From the NCBI RefSeq assembly GCF_009711165.2, contig NZ_WMID02000002.1:186001-250000 (forward strand): DNA of 64,000 bases. Reading direction: 5' to 3'. Of this stretch, positions 1 through 8,508 are shown one piece after another. Source of the DNA: Flavobacterium sp. MC2016-06 (GTDB lineage Bacteria; Bacteroidota; Bacteroidia; Flavobacteriales; Flavobacteriaceae). The notes beneath the pieces were generated by a model, which saw only the letters and a list, made by a program, of their open reading frames with translations, did not search any database and had not been told where the DNA came from. The first letter of the stretch is position 1. Each line of letters begins with the position of its first letter. Position numbers and translations under genes: made by a program.

Positions 1-282
1 ATTGTAACTTCTACATTATTAGGAAGAGGAAGAAACCCAAGATATACAATCGGATCTGTAAACGCTGCCGAATTTGCGGTTTCATTTGCAAGTGGAATTA
101 CTTTTATGCTTTTTGGAGGAATCCACGGCTGGCAGGTAATTTTTGGTTTGATTTTAGGAGGAGTAATATCTGCGCCATTAGCAGCATTTTTAGTAAATAA
201 AATTAAAAGAAAACCAATGATGATTGCGGTTGGAATATTAATCATTTTATTGAGTTTAAAAACATTATCTAAATTATTGTAA
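1..282 (+). CDS. Sulfite exporter TauE/SafE family protein, C-terminal part (5' end outside window)
   Basis: Frame 1 is open from the first base to a TAA at 280-282, giving 93 residues of a hydrophobic protein with at least two membrane segments. It includes a GWQVIFGLILGG stretch and ends in a short basic loop followed by a final helix. This matches the C-terminal half of TauE/SafE-type anion permeases, which move sulfite, sulfoacetate or sulfide-related anions across the inner membrane. The gene ends 26 bp before cysH on the same strand, so it probably belongs to the sulfur assimilation operon. The substrate cannot be told from this fragment. Confidence 0.72.
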   Translation: MVTSTLLGRGRNPRYTIGSVNAAEFAVSFASGITFMLFGGIHGWQVIFGLILGGVISAPLAAFLVNKIKRKPMMIAVGILIILLSLKTLSKLL

Positions 283-308
283 TAATAATTTTAGGAAGGA
301 AAGAGAAT

Positions 309-1019
309 ATGAGTGCGACAATTATTGAATCATTATTAGAAAAAACAAAAGACTTTACACTGGAAGAAACATTAGCTTTTTTAGCTACTGAATATCCAAA
401 TAAAGTAATTTTTTCTACTTCATTTGGCCAAGAAGATCAGGTAATTACTGATTTTATCTTCAAAAATGAAATCCCAATCACGGTTTTCACTTTAGATACC
501 GGAAGATTGTTTCAAGAAACTTATGATGTTTTTCACAGAACATTAAAAAAGTATAAAAAACAAATCGAAGTGTATTTCCCGGAAGCTTCGGCGGTTGAGA
601 ATTTACTTCAAACAAAAGGACCGAATAGTTTTTATGAATCGGTTGAGAACAGAAAAGAATGCTGTTTTATTCGAAAAGTAGTTCCGCTAAGAAAAGCTTT
701 AGCAGGAAATTCAGTTTGGATAACAGGTTTAAGAGCCGAACAATCAGAAAACAGACACGATTTAAATCTGTTTGAATATGATGGAGGTTTCGAAATTATC
801 AAATTCAATCCGTTATTAAAATGGACTTTAGAAGAAGTAGAAAATCATCTAAAAGAATTTAATGTTCCTCAGAATGCTTTACATAAACAAGGTTTCGTAA
901 GCATTGGATGTGCGCCTTGTACAAGAGCAATTACTGAAGGAGAAGATATCAGAGCCGGAAGATGGTGGTGGGAATCAAGCCATAAAGAATGCGGTTTACA
1001 CGGTGCAAAAAAAGAGTAA
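309..1019 (+). CDS. cysH: Phosphoadenylyl/adenylyl-sulfate reductase (thioredoxin-dependent)
   Basis: This 236-residue PAPS-reductase family enzyme reduces activated sulfate to sulfite. The PP-loop-like start has an FSTSFGQED motif. Cysteines 118-119 and 201/204 (CC and CxxC) are the four ligands that bind a [4Fe-4S] cluster in the APS-reducing subgroup. The catalytic cysteine lies in the C-terminal ECGLH motif (Cys228). With the cluster ligands present and no APS kinase gene in view, APS is the likely substrate rather than PAPS; this is an inference. An AGGAAGG sequence just upstream supports the ATG at 309. cysD follows after 91 bp. Confidence 0.93.
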   Translation: MSATIIESLLEKTKDFTLEETLAFLATEYPNKVIFSTSFGQEDQVITDFIFKNEIPITVFTLDTGRLFQETYDVFHRTLKKYKKQIEVYFPEASAVENLLQTKGPNSFYESVENRKECCFIRKVVPLRKALAGNSVWITGLRAEQSENRHDLNLFEYDGGFEIIKFNPLLKWTLEEVENHLKEFNVPQNALHKQGFVSIGCAPCTRAITEGEDIRAGRWWWESSHKECGLHGAKKE

Positions 1020-1071
1020 ACAGCATAGAATAAAGAATAAGAAATAGAATAACAATAGTTTTAGATTCAAC

Positions 1072-1099
1072 AACTTGAAACCTGAAACTTGAAACAAAA
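1072..1099 (+). repeat. Heptamer array (AACYTGA)n between cysH and cysD
   Basis: Four consecutive 7-bp units of type AACTTGA/AACCTGA, with a degenerate last unit, end 11 bp before the cysD start codon. The stretch before it (1021-1052) also shows a looser 7-bp period (AATAAAG-like units). Confidence 0.75.
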
Positions 1100-1110
1100 A
1101 AATAACAAGA

Positions 1111-2010
1111 ATGAGTTCAGTATTAAAAACAAACGCTTTAGAGAGTGAAGCAATATACATTTTCAGAGAAGTAATTTCACAGTTTGACAAACCGGTTTTA
1201 CTTTTTTCTGGAGGAAAAGATTCTATAACATTAGTGCGTTTGGCACAAAAAGCATTTTTCCCTGCAAAGATTCCGTTTCCTCTATTGCACGTTGATACAG
1301 GACACAATTTCCCTGAAACAATTGCTTTCAGAGATAAATTGGTTGAAGAATTAGGATTAGAATTAATCGTTCGTAATGTTCAGGATGCAATTGACGAAGG
1401 AAAAGTAGTGGAAGAAACTGGAAAATATTCTAGTAGAAACAGTCTTCAAACTATTACACTTTTAGATGCAATTGAAGAATTTAAGTTTGATGCTTGTATT
1501 GGTGGCGCGCGTCGAGATGAGGAAAAAGCTAGAGCAAAAGAACGTATTTTCTCAGTTCGTGATGATTTCGGACAATGGGACGAAAAAAATCAAAGACCTG
1601 AGTTGTTTGATATTTTGAATGGAAAAATAGAAAATGGTCAAAACGTTCGTGTTTTCCCAATTTCAAACTGGACAGAATTAGACGTTTGGAGTTACATCGA
1701 AAAAGAACACATCGAGATTCCATCGATCTATTTCTCACATAAAAGAAAAGTTTTTTTGAGAGACGGTTTAATCTGGTCACATTCTCCTTTTGTGTATCAG
1801 GAAGAAGACGAACAAATCGAAGAAAGAATTGTTCGCTTCAGAACCGTTGGAGATATGACTTGTACAGCCGCAGTTGATTCTTACGCAGCAACTATTCAAG
1901 AAGTTGTTGGAGAAATCAGAACTTCAACTATTTCTGAAAGAGGAGCCAGAATCGATGATAAACGTTCTGAAGCTGCAATGGAAAAAAGAAAACAACAAGG
2001 ATATTTTTAA
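1111..2010 (+). CDS. cysD: Sulfate adenylyltransferase subunit 2
   Basis: This 299-residue protein is the catalytic subunit of ATP sulfurylase, which makes APS from sulfate and ATP with the help of the GTPase CysN. The N-terminal PP-loop FSGGKDSI (about residues 31-38) binds ATP. The family signatures GGARRDEEKARAKER and TVGDMTCT are present, and the length matches the family norm of about 300. The ATG at 1111 follows an A-rich spacer without a Shine-Dalgarno site, as is usual in Bacteroidota. It sits between cysH and cysN in the same direction, in line with one operon. Confidence 0.96.
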   Translation: MSSVLKTNALESEAIYIFREVISQFDKPVLLFSGGKDSITLVRLAQKAFFPAKIPFPLLHVDTGHNFPETIAFRDKLVEELGLELIVRNVQDAIDEGKVVEETGKYSSRNSLQTITLLDAIEEFKFDACIGGARRDEEKARAKERIFSVRDDFGQWDEKNQRPELFDILNGKIENGQNVRVFPISNWTELDVWSYIEKEHIEIPSIYFSHKRKVFLRDGLIWSHSPFVYQEEDEQIEERIVRFRTVGDMTCTAAVDSYAATIQEVVGEIRTSTISERGARIDDKRSEAAMEKRKQQGYF

Positions 2011-2013
2011 TTC

Positions 2014-2055
2014 AATTAAAAATTAGGAATTAAAAATTAAAAGTAAAGAATCAAA
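2014..2055 (+). repeat. Heptamer array (AATTAAA)n between cysD and cysN
   Basis: Six units in register, of type AATTAAA/AATTAGG and then AGTAAAG/AATCAAA. The rest of the spacer (2096-2140) carries AACTTGA/AACCTGA-like units up to about 10 bp before cysN, with one register slip. Confidence 0.7.
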
Positions 2056-2149
2056 AAAACATACAGCTTTAAACTTTAGTTCAAAGGAAAGCAACTTTAA
2101 ACTTGAAACCTGAAACTAAAAAATTAAACCTGAAACAAAATATTACAGA

Positions 2150-3394
2150 ATGGACGTTTTAAAAATAGCAACAGCAGGAAGTGTAGATGACGGAAAAAGT
2201 ACTTTGATTGGAAGATTATTGTATGATACAAAATCATTGACAACAGATAAAATCGAGGCAATCGAAAAAAGCAGTAAACAAAAAGGATACGATTATCTTG
2301 ATTTCTCGTTAGCAACAGATGGTTTGGTAGCAGAAAGAGAGCAAGGAATCACAATTGATGTGGCGCATATTTATTTTTCGACTGCAAAGAAAAGTTACAT
2401 TATTGCCGATACTCCGGGTCACGTAGAATATACCAGAAACATGGTTACAGGAGCTTCAACTTCTCAGGTTTCTATTATTTTAATTGATGCGAGAAAAGGT
2501 GTTATAGAGCAAACGTACCGTCACTTTTTTATCAATAATTTATTGAGAGTAAAAGAAGTAATAGTTGCCATTAACAAAATGGATTTAGTTGATTATTCGG
2601 AAGAAGTTTTCAATAAAATCAAAGCCGATTTTCAAGCTTTAAATGCTAAAAGTACTTTTAAAGAACAAAACGTAAGTTACATTCCGTTAAGTGCAATCAA
2701 CGGTGGAAACGTTGTTGATAAATCTGAAAATATGACTTGGTACGATGGTCAAACTGTTTTAGAACATTTAGAAGGATTACATGCTCATGATGTTTACGAA
2801 GCAGGGAAAGCGCGTTTCCCAGTTCAAACAGTGATTCGTCCAAAAACAGAAGAATACCACGATTTTAGAGGTTATGCTGGAAAATTATACGGAAACTCAA
2901 TTAAAGTTGGAGATGCTGTAACAGTTCTTCCTTCTTTAACAGAATCGAAAGTAACAAAAATTCACTTTTTCGATAAAACGTATGATGAAGCCGTTGCAGG
3001 TTCTTCAGTTACAATCGAATTAGAAAATGATATCAATGTAACAAGAGGTGATATGATTGTAAAATCATCAGAACTTCCAAAAATTGAAAAAGAAATTACA
3101 ACTACAGTTTGTTGGATGGACAGTAAAAAACTGGTTGCAGGAACAAAATATATTGTTCAACACAATACAAACTCAGTTTTGGCAAAAGTAGAAAGTATCA
3201 AAAATACAATCTCAACAGATTATTCTGGAACCAAAGAAGCTACGCAATTAGCGATCAACGAAATTGGAGAAGTAACAATCAAATTGAGCAAGCCTTTATA
3301 TTTTGATGCTTATAACGATAATAAATCAAACGGCGCTTTTATCTTAATTGATACCGCAACAAACACAACTGCAGGAGTTGGATTTATCCGATAG
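2150..3394 (+). CDS. cysN: Sulfate adenylyltransferase subunit 1 (GTPase)
   Basis: This 414-residue translation-factor-like GTPase drives the CysD reaction. It shows the G1 loop GSVDDGKST (about residues 10-18), the G3 motif DTPGH (about 88-92) and the G4 motif NKMD (about 142), followed by two beta-barrel domains. The protein stops after the barrel domains. No C-terminal APS kinase (CysC) domain is fused, unlike NodQ-type CysNC proteins. With the cluster-binding CysH this points to APS as the reduced intermediate. The spacer before it is heptamer-repeat DNA. Confidence 0.95.
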   Translation: MDVLKIATAGSVDDGKSTLIGRLLYDTKSLTTDKIEAIEKSSKQKGYDYLDFSLATDGLVAEREQGITIDVAHIYFSTAKKSYIIADTPGHVEYTRNMVTGASTSQVSIILIDARKGVIEQTYRHFFINNLLRVKEVIVAINKMDLVDYSEEVFNKIKADFQALNAKSTFKEQNVSYIPLSAINGGNVVDKSENMTWYDGQTVLEHLEGLHAHDVYEAGKARFPVQTVIRPKTEEYHDFRGYAGKLYGNSIKVGDAVTVLPSLTESKVTKIHFFDKTYDEAVAGSSVTIELENDINVTRGDMIVKSSELPKIEKEITTTVCWMDSKKLVAGTKYIVQHNTNSVLAKVESIKNTISTDYSGTKEATQLAINEIGEVTIKLSKPLYFDAYNDNKSNGAFILIDTATNTTAGVGFIR

Positions 3395-3475
3395 TTGATA
3401 GTTTTTGGTTTTTAGTTGATAGTTATTCAGCCAACAGCAAACCATAAACAACCAACCATAAACTATAAACTAAAA
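3392..3475 (+). repeat. Twelve in-register heptamers filling the cysN to sulfite reductase spacer
   Basis: From the cysN stop codon to 5 bp before the next ATG the spacer divides into twelve 7-bp units. They change gradually from TAGTTGA/TAGTTTT through ACAGCAA to ACCATAA/ACTATAA. The TAG stop is part of the first unit. Confidence 0.85.
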
Positions 3476-3479
3476 GAAA

Positions 3480-5570
3480 ATGGAAAGTTTTAGAACAGAA
3501 ATAGAAAATCCGATAGTTCAAAAAGAGATTATCGATCTTGAAAAAAAGATTCACTTATTCCGTGGAGGAAAAATTGATGATGAGCGTTTTCGTAGTTTAC
3601 GTTTAGCACGTGGAATTTACGGACAACGTCAGGAAGGCGTGCAAATGATTCGTATTAAATTGCCTTACGGTAAAGTTACAAGCGAACAATTGACACGTAT
3701 AACTAAAGTTTCTGATGAATATTCTACAGGACGTTTGCATATTACAACGCGTCAGGATATTCAGATTCACTATGTGAGTTTAGACAGAACACCAGAACTT
3801 TGGGCAAATTTGGCTAAAGACGATGTTACGTTGCGTGAAGCTTGTGGAAACACAGTCCGTAATATTACAGCAAGCGAATTGGCTGGTGTAGATGCAGACG
3901 AACCATTTGATGTTTCGCCTTATGCACACGCTTTATTTCAATATTTATTAAGAAACCCAATCTGTCAGGAAATGGGACGTAAATTCAAAATTTCGTTCTC
4001 TTCTTCAGATGAAGATACAGCCTTGAGTTATTTACACGATTTAGGATTTATTCCGAAAATTGTTGACGGACAAAAAGGTTTCAAAATTATGTTTGGTGGC
4101 GGTTTAGGTTCACAACCAGCGCACGCTGAATTACTTTCAGAGTTTGTTCCGGTAAATGAAATCATTCCAACTGCTGAAGGAATCATTCGTATTTTCGACA
4201 GATACGGAGAACGTGCAAAAAGAATGAAAGCACGTATGAAGTTTTTGATCAAAGAAATGGGAAGAGATGTTTTCTTGGACTTGGTTGAAAAAGAGAAAAA
4301 AGCAATCGCTTTTGAAACATACGAAATAGATACAACTGCTTTTGACGGTGCAATTCCAGAAACTTTATTAGCAGTGCCGCAAGTTACAATTGAAGACACA
4401 AAAGCATACGAAGCTTGGAAAGAATCAAACGTAATTGCACAAAAACAAAAAGGGTACTATGCAATTGGAATCAAAGTTTTATTAGGAGATTTTTATACTG
4501 ATAAAGCGAGATTATTAGCTGATTTAATTAAAAATTACGCAGCAAATGAATTACGTTTTTCATTGCGTCAAAATATTGTAATTCGTCACGTAAAAGAAGA
4601 GAATCTTCCTTTCTTTTATCAGGAATTAGCCAAATTGGACTTCGTTCATTTAGGGTATAATTCTACAGTTGACATTACAGCTTGTCCTGGTACAGATACT
4701 TGTAATTTGGGGATTGCAAGTAGTACCGGAATAGCTGAAGAATTAGAAAGAGTAATCAATGCTGAATATCCTCAGTACAGAAATAACCGCGAAATTGAGA
4801 TTAAAATTTCGGGTTGTATGAATGCTTGTGGACAACATAATATGTCGGCAATTGGTTTCCAAGGAATGTCAATCAACTCAGGAAAATTAGTAGCGCCAGC
4901 GTTGCAGGTTTTGTTGGGCGGAGGAAAATTAGGAAACGGTCAAGGTCGTTTTTCTGATAAAGTAATCAAAGTACCAAGTCGTAGAGGTCCAGATGCGTTG
5001 CGTACAATCTTAAATGATTTTGATGCAAACGGAAACGGACAAAAATTCCTTGATTATTACGATGCAAAAGGAGAGAAATATTTCTATGAAATATTAAAAC
5101 CTTTCGCAGATGTAACGAATTTGACTGAAGCTGATTTCGTTGACTGGGGAAATGCAGACAACTATGTAAAAGCAGTTGGAGTTGGAGAATGTGCTGGTGT
5201 TGTAATTGATTTGGTTGCTACTTTATTATTAGAAGCAAAAGATAAATTAACGTACGCGCAAGAATCTTTCGACGAAGGAAAATGGTCTGATGCCATTTAT
5301 CACGCTTACGCTGGATTTGTAAATGGTGCAAAAGCATTATTACTTTCAGAAAATGAAAAAACAAACAATCATGCAGGAATTGTAGACTTGTTTGATACTG
5401 TTTTCACAGCAACAGCTAAAATTGAATTGCCAACAACATTCAAAGAATTAGTATATCAAATCAATCAAACAGAGCCTTCTGAAGCTTTTGCAAAACAATA
5501 CATTCAGGAAGGAATTACATTTTTTGATATTATAGAAAAATACAGAGCTCAAGAATTAGAAAATGCTTAA
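3480..5570 (+). CDS. Ferredoxin-type sulfite/nitrite reductase fused to a C-terminal HEPN domain
   Basis: This 696-residue protein has the two-fold repeat of siroheme sulfite and nitrite reductases in residues 1 to about 555. Cys402 and Cys408 (TACPGTDTC) and Cys446 and Cys450 (SGCMNAC) are the ligands for the [4Fe-4S]-siroheme centre. Neighbours in sulfate reduction and siroheme synthesis make sulfite the likely substrate (sulfite + 6 e- to sulfide). Residues from about 565 to 690 are an extra helical domain with the HEPN look (AKDKLTYAQESFDEGKWSDAIYH spans this region; key RNase-type Rx4-6H is not clear). The downstream methyltransferase gene starts inside the last 8 bp, which argues for tight co-translation. 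Confidence 0.9.
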   Translation: MESFRTEIENPIVQKEIIDLEKKIHLFRGGKIDDERFRSLRLARGIYGQRQEGVQMIRIKLPYGKVTSEQLTRITKVSDEYSTGRLHITTRQDIQIHYVSLDRTPELWANLAKDDVTLREACGNTVRNITASELAGVDADEPFDVSPYAHALFQYLLRNPICQEMGRKFKISFSSSDEDTALSYLHDLGFIPKIVDGQKGFKIMFGGGLGSQPAHAELLSEFVPVNEIIPTAEGIIRIFDRYGERAKRMKARMKFLIKEMGRDVFLDLVEKEKKAIAFETYEIDTTAFDGAIPETLLAVPQVTIEDTKAYEAWKESNVIAQKQKGYYAIGIKVLLGDFYTDKARLLADLIKNYAANELRFSLRQNIVIRHVKEENLPFFYQELAKLDFVHLGYNSTVDITACPGTDTCNLGIASSTGIAEELERVINAEYPQYRNNREIEIKISGCMNACGQHNMSAIGFQGMSINSGKLVAPALQVLLGGGKLGNGQGRFSDKVIKVPSRRGPDALRTILNDFDANGNGQKFLDYYDAKGEKYFYEILKPFADVTNLTEADFVDWGNADNYVKAVGVGECAGVVIDLVATLLLEAKDKLTYAQESFDEGKWSDAIYHAYAGFVNGAKALLLSENEKTNNHAGIVDLFDTVFTATAKIELPTTFKELVYQINQTEPSEAFAKQYIQEGITFFDIIEKYRAQELENA

Positions 5571-6339
5571 TACAATAAAACCCAAAGTAACTTTAGTTGG
5601 CGCAGGTCCCGGCGATCCGGATTTGCTTACGCTAAAAGCCGTAAAAGCACTTGCTGAAGCGAATGTGGTTTTGTACGATGCATTGGCAAATGAAGAAATT
5701 TTGGCTCACGCTCCGCAAAATGCAATCAAGATTTTTGTTGGAAAAAAAATAGGAAATCACACGTATTCGCAAGATCAAATCAATCAATTGATTGTCGATA
5801 ATGCTTTAACGTACGGGCATGTGGTACGCCTAAAAGGAGGAGATCCTTTTATTTTCGGACGCGGAAGTGAAGAAATCGAATTTATTGAGAGTTTCGGAAT
5901 TACAACTTCTGTTGTTCCCGGAATTTCATCTGTAGTTGCAGTGCCGGCAAGTCAAGGTATTTCGATTACAAAAAGAGGCGTTTCAGAAAGTTTTTGGGCA
6001 ATTACAGGAACAACTTCCGACAGAAAATTATCTTCAGATGTAGCTTTGGCAGCGCAATCGTCTGCAACAGTTGTTATTTTGATGGGAATGCACAAATTGC
6101 CTCAAATTATCGATTTGTTTCAAAAAGAAAATAAAGGAAATTTACCCGTTGCGATTATTCAAAACGGAACAACTTCTGAAGAAAAAGTAGGCGTTGGAAC
6201 AGTTGATTCAATTATAAATATTGTAAAAGAACAAAAATTGAGTTCACCAGCGATTATTGTTCTAGGTGAAGTCGTTCGCGAAAGCAATAAATTAAAAGGG
6301 TTTTACGAGGAATTTCTATCAAAAGAAATAGTTCGATAA
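5563..6339 (+). CDS. cobA: Uroporphyrinogen-III C-methyltransferase
   Basis: This 258-residue SAM-dependent tetrapyrrole methylase adds two methyl groups to uroporphyrinogen III to give precorrin-2, the first step to siroheme. It has the N-terminal VGAGPGDPDLLTLKA motif (about residues 12-26), the RLKGGDPFIFGRG substrate loop (about 88-100) and a central VVPGISS signature. Length is typical of stand-alone CobA/SUMT. Its ATG lies inside the 3' end of the sulfite reductase gene (8-bp overlap). Siroheme is the cofactor of that enzyme, so the linkage makes functional sense. Confidence 0.95.
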   Translation: MLNTIKPKVTLVGAGPGDPDLLTLKAVKALAEANVVLYDALANEEILAHAPQNAIKIFVGKKIGNHTYSQDQINQLIVDNALTYGHVVRLKGGDPFIFGRGSEEIEFIESFGITTSVVPGISSVVAVPASQGISITKRGVSESFWAITGTTSDRKLSSDVALAAQSSATVVILMGMHKLPQIIDLFQKENKGNLPVAIIQNGTTSEEKVGVGTVDSIINIVKEQKLSSPAIIVLGEVVRESNKLKGFYEEFLSKEIVR

Positions 6340-6432
6340 AATAAAAATCTCGAATGTCTAAAATTTCACCATTTAGTACATTAAGTTAATAAAGCCATGC
6401 TTAATATTCCTTAATAACTTAATGGTAAAAAG

Positions 6433-6460
6433 AAAATTAAGAAAAGTTCTTAATTTTTAA
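6433..6460 (+). terminator. AT-rich stem-loop downstream of cobA, possible terminator
   Basis: A perfect 11-bp stem (AAAATTAAGAA with its complement) closes a 3-nt loop and ends in a T stretch. The stem has very little GC, so termination is likely to be partial. It lies just ahead of a TAATTTTG promoter element. Confidence 0.4.
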
Positions 6461-6487
6461 AAAGGCAGATTTAAAGATAAAATCATC

Positions 6488-6495
6488 TAATTTTG
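6488..6495 (+). promoter_or_regulatory. Bacteroidota -7 box (TAATTTTG) before the Met8-like gene
   Basis: TAATTTTG fits the TAnnTTTG consensus and would place transcription start near 6502, some 15 nt before the ATG at 6517. No TTG -33 element was found at the expected distance, so this is a weak call. Confidence 0.4.
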
Positions 6496-6516
6496 TTTGG
6501 ATGAAATTAAATTAAA

Positions 6517-7098
6517 ATGGAACAAAACGAATTATATCCAATCTTTTTAAAACTCCATAATCTGAATGTTTTGATTGTGGGCGGAGGAAATGTTGGACTT
6601 GAGAAACTTTCTTTTTTATTAAAGTCGAGTCCAAATGCAAATGTTGAGGTTGTTGCAAAACACTTTCATCTTGAGATAAAAGTTTTAGCAGAAAATCATC
6701 CTTCACTTAAATTGACAAAGTCGAAGTTTAAAAAGAAAATGCTCAAAAAGCGCCATATGGTAATCGCGTGTACTGATGACTTGGAAGTCAATAAAAGAGT
6801 ATACGATTTATCCCGAAAGCGTTATTTGATTTGCAATATTGCCGATACGCCAGATTTATGTGATTATTATTTGGGCGGCATCGTAACAAAAGGAAATGTA
6901 AAAATTGCCATTTCAACCAACGGAAAATCTCCAACAACGGCCAAAAGGCTAAGAGAATTTTTTGAAGAAGTGATTCCGGAAGATATCAATCAAATGGTTG
7001 AAAATCTTAATGAATACCGGAAAACGTTAAAAGGCAACTTTGAAGATAAGGTTAAAAAAATGAACGAAATTACCGCTTCATTAAAAAATAAAGAGTAA
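6517..7098 (+). CDS. Precorrin-2 dehydrogenase / sirohydrochlorin ferrochelatase (Met8/SirC-like)
   Basis: This 193-residue protein resembles the N-terminal half of CysG and yeast Met8. It oxidises precorrin-2 with NAD and may insert iron to complete siroheme. The Rossmann motif VGGGNVGLEKL lies at about residues 21-31. The STNGKSPT motif, conserved in this family, lies around residue 136. It is short compared with full Met8 proteins, so whether it has both activities or only the dehydrogenase is open. It is separated from cobA by 177 bp with a possible terminator and promoter. Confidence 0.88.
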   Translation: MEQNELYPIFLKLHNLNVLIVGGGNVGLEKLSFLLKSSPNANVEVVAKHFHLEIKVLAENHPSLKLTKSKFKKKMLKKRHMVIACTDDLEVNKRVYDLSRKRYLICNIADTPDLCDYYLGGIVTKGNVKIAISTNGKSPTTAKRLREFFEEVIPEDINQMVENLNEYRKTLKGNFEDKVKKMNEITASLKNKE

Positions 7099-7128
7099 AG
7101 ATTAAGAAGAAATGAATGATATAAATCA

Positions 7129-7159
7129 TTGAAATTAGAATAAATTATTCGTTTCTTTG
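7129..7159 (+). promoter_or_regulatory. Putative promoter of the flavoprotein gene
   Basis: TTG at 7129-7131, a 20-nt spacer, then TTTCTTTG at 7152-7159 (one mismatch to TAnnTTTG). Transcription would start around 7165, too close to the ATG at 7171, which favours the in-frame ATG at 7192. Confidence 0.45.
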
Positions 7160-7191
7160 TATTATTAAGAATGATTATAAACAATACCATA

Positions 7192-8244
7192 ATGATTAAA
7201 ACAGATATACTTATAATTGGAGCAGGACCAACAGGTTTATTTACCGTTTTTGAGGCAGGATTATTAAAATTAAAATGCCACATTTTAGATGCTTTACCAC
7301 AACCTGGAGGACAACTTTCAGAATTATATCCAAAAAAACCTATTTATGATATTCCTGGATTTCCAGAAGTATTAGCAGGAGATTTAGTTGATGGATTAAT
7401 GGAACAAATTAAACAATTTGAGCCAGGTTTTACTTTAGGAGAACGTGCTGAAACAATCGACAAACAAGAAGACGGAAGTTTTATCGTAACGTCAAACAAA
7501 GGAACTAAATTTCACGCGCCAGTAATTGCTATCGCTGGAGGTTTAGGAAGTTTTGAGCCACGTAAACCACTTATAGAAGATATCGAGTTTTATGAAGATA
7601 AAGGTGTAAAATACTTCATCAAGAATCCGGAGAAATTCAGAGATAAAAGAGTTGTTATTGCAGGAGGAGGAGATTCAGCTTTAGACTGGAGTATTTTCTT
7701 GTCAAATGTAGCTTCAGAAGTAACTTTAATTCACCGTAGAAATGAATTTAGAGGCGCTTTAGATTCTGTAGATAAAGTACAGGAGTTAAAAACGGAAGGA
7801 AAAATTAAATTAATCACGCCTGCTGAAGTTATAGGAATCAACGGAGCTGAGCATGTTGAATCTCTTGATATCGAAGAAAACGGCGCACACCGTAAAATCG
7901 AAACAGATTATTTCATTCCACTTTTCGGATTAACGCCAAAATTAGGACCAATCGCAGACTGGGGATTAGAAATTGAGAAAAACGCGATTAAAGTAAATAA
8001 CGCATTAGATTATCAAACTAATATTCCTGGAATCTTCGCCATCGGAGACGTTAATACCTATCCAGGAAAATTAAAATTAATCCTTTGCGGATTCCACGAA
8101 GCAACCTTGATGTGTCAAGCGGCTTACGGAATCATCAATCCGGGTAAAAAATACGTTTTAAAATATACAACAGTTTCTGGTGTAGACGGTTTTGACGGAA
8201 CTCGTAAAGAAGCGCCAAAAGCGGTTGTTAAGGCAATAGTTTAA
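7192..8244 (+). CDS. Ferredoxin--NADP(+) reductase, thioredoxin-reductase-like flavoprotein
   Basis: This roughly 350-residue NAD(P)/FAD oxidoreductase has the FAD-binding IIGAGPTGLF motif at the N-terminus, a second Rossmann motif VVIAGGGDSALDW near residue 155, and the FAD signature AIGDVNTYPG near residue 282. There is no redox-active CxxC in the central domain, which sets it apart from true thioredoxin reductases and fits the YumC/Chlorobium-type FNR. It could reduce ferredoxin for the sulfite reductase upstream (inference from context). An alternative ATG at 7171 adds seven residues; the promoter position favours 7192. Confidence 0.86.
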   Translation: MIKTDILIIGAGPTGLFTVFEAGLLKLKCHILDALPQPGGQLSELYPKKPIYDIPGFPEVLAGDLVDGLMEQIKQFEPGFTLGERAETIDKQEDGSFIVTSNKGTKFHAPVIAIAGGLGSFEPRKPLIEDIEFYEDKGVKYFIKNPEKFRDKRVVIAGGGDSALDWSIFLSNVASEVTLIHRRNEFRGALDSVDKVQELKTEGKIKLITPAEVIGINGAEHVESLDIEENGAHRKIETDYFIPLFGLTPKLGPIADWGLEIEKNAIKVNNALDYQTNIPGIFAIGDVNTYPGKLKLILCGFHEATLMCQAAYGIINPGKKYVLKYTTVSGVDGFDGTRKEAPKAVVKAIV

Positions 8245-8264
8245 TCTGAGGTGCTGAGGTTCTA

Positions 8265-8282
8265 TCCCGATAACTATCGGGA
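8265..8282. repeat. 18-bp palindrome TCCCGATAACTATCGGGA in a degenerate heptamer stretch
   Basis: An almost perfect inverted repeat (central AA/CT) interrupts CTGAGG/CTAAGG-type repeat DNA. A perfect form (TCCCGATAGCTATCGGGA) occurs at 12075-12092 in the same kind of context. Confidence 0.7.
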
Positions 8283-8308
8283 CTAAGGTTCTAAGAATTT
8301 TTATATAT

Positions 8309-8343
8309 AAAGCTCAAACTTTTAAAGTTTGAGCTTTATTTTT
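8309..8343 (+). terminator. Terminator of the sulfur assimilation operon
   Basis: A long inverted repeat (AAAGCTCAAACTTT and its complement, 8309-8337) is followed by ATTTTTG. It lies 65 bp downstream of the flavoprotein stop codon. Confidence 0.75.
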
Positions 8344-8355
8344 GTTGTATATTTA

Positions 8356-8495
8356 ATCCCAGCGGGATGCCATGTTTATAGAACTAATAACGATTATTGG
8401 CAAGAACCCCAGCGGTGTGACATATCGCTCCTCTGGAGCTTTTGTTGAACTGGATAATTGATTTTTGCTATAAACATAATGCTCCTCTGGAGCTT
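8356..8495. repeat. Cluster of short palindrome-headed repeats
   Basis: Three or four related units lie here. Each has a short palindromic head (ATCCCAGCGGGAT at 8356, ACCCCAGCGGTGT at 8406, GCTCCTCTGGAGC at about 8427 and 8480). Two carry the tail ATGTTTATAG or its complement CTATAAACAT. The last unit is inverted relative to the first. This looks like an interspersed REP-like element unrelated in sequence to the CCTAACAGG palindromes further on. Confidence 0.6.
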
Positions 8496-8508
8496 AAAAA
8501 AAATTATT

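Noticed and set aside
1529..1780. Minus-strand frames inside cysD, metE, the A2M gene and others
   Set aside because: They shadow strong genes on the other strand and have no signal or motif of their own.
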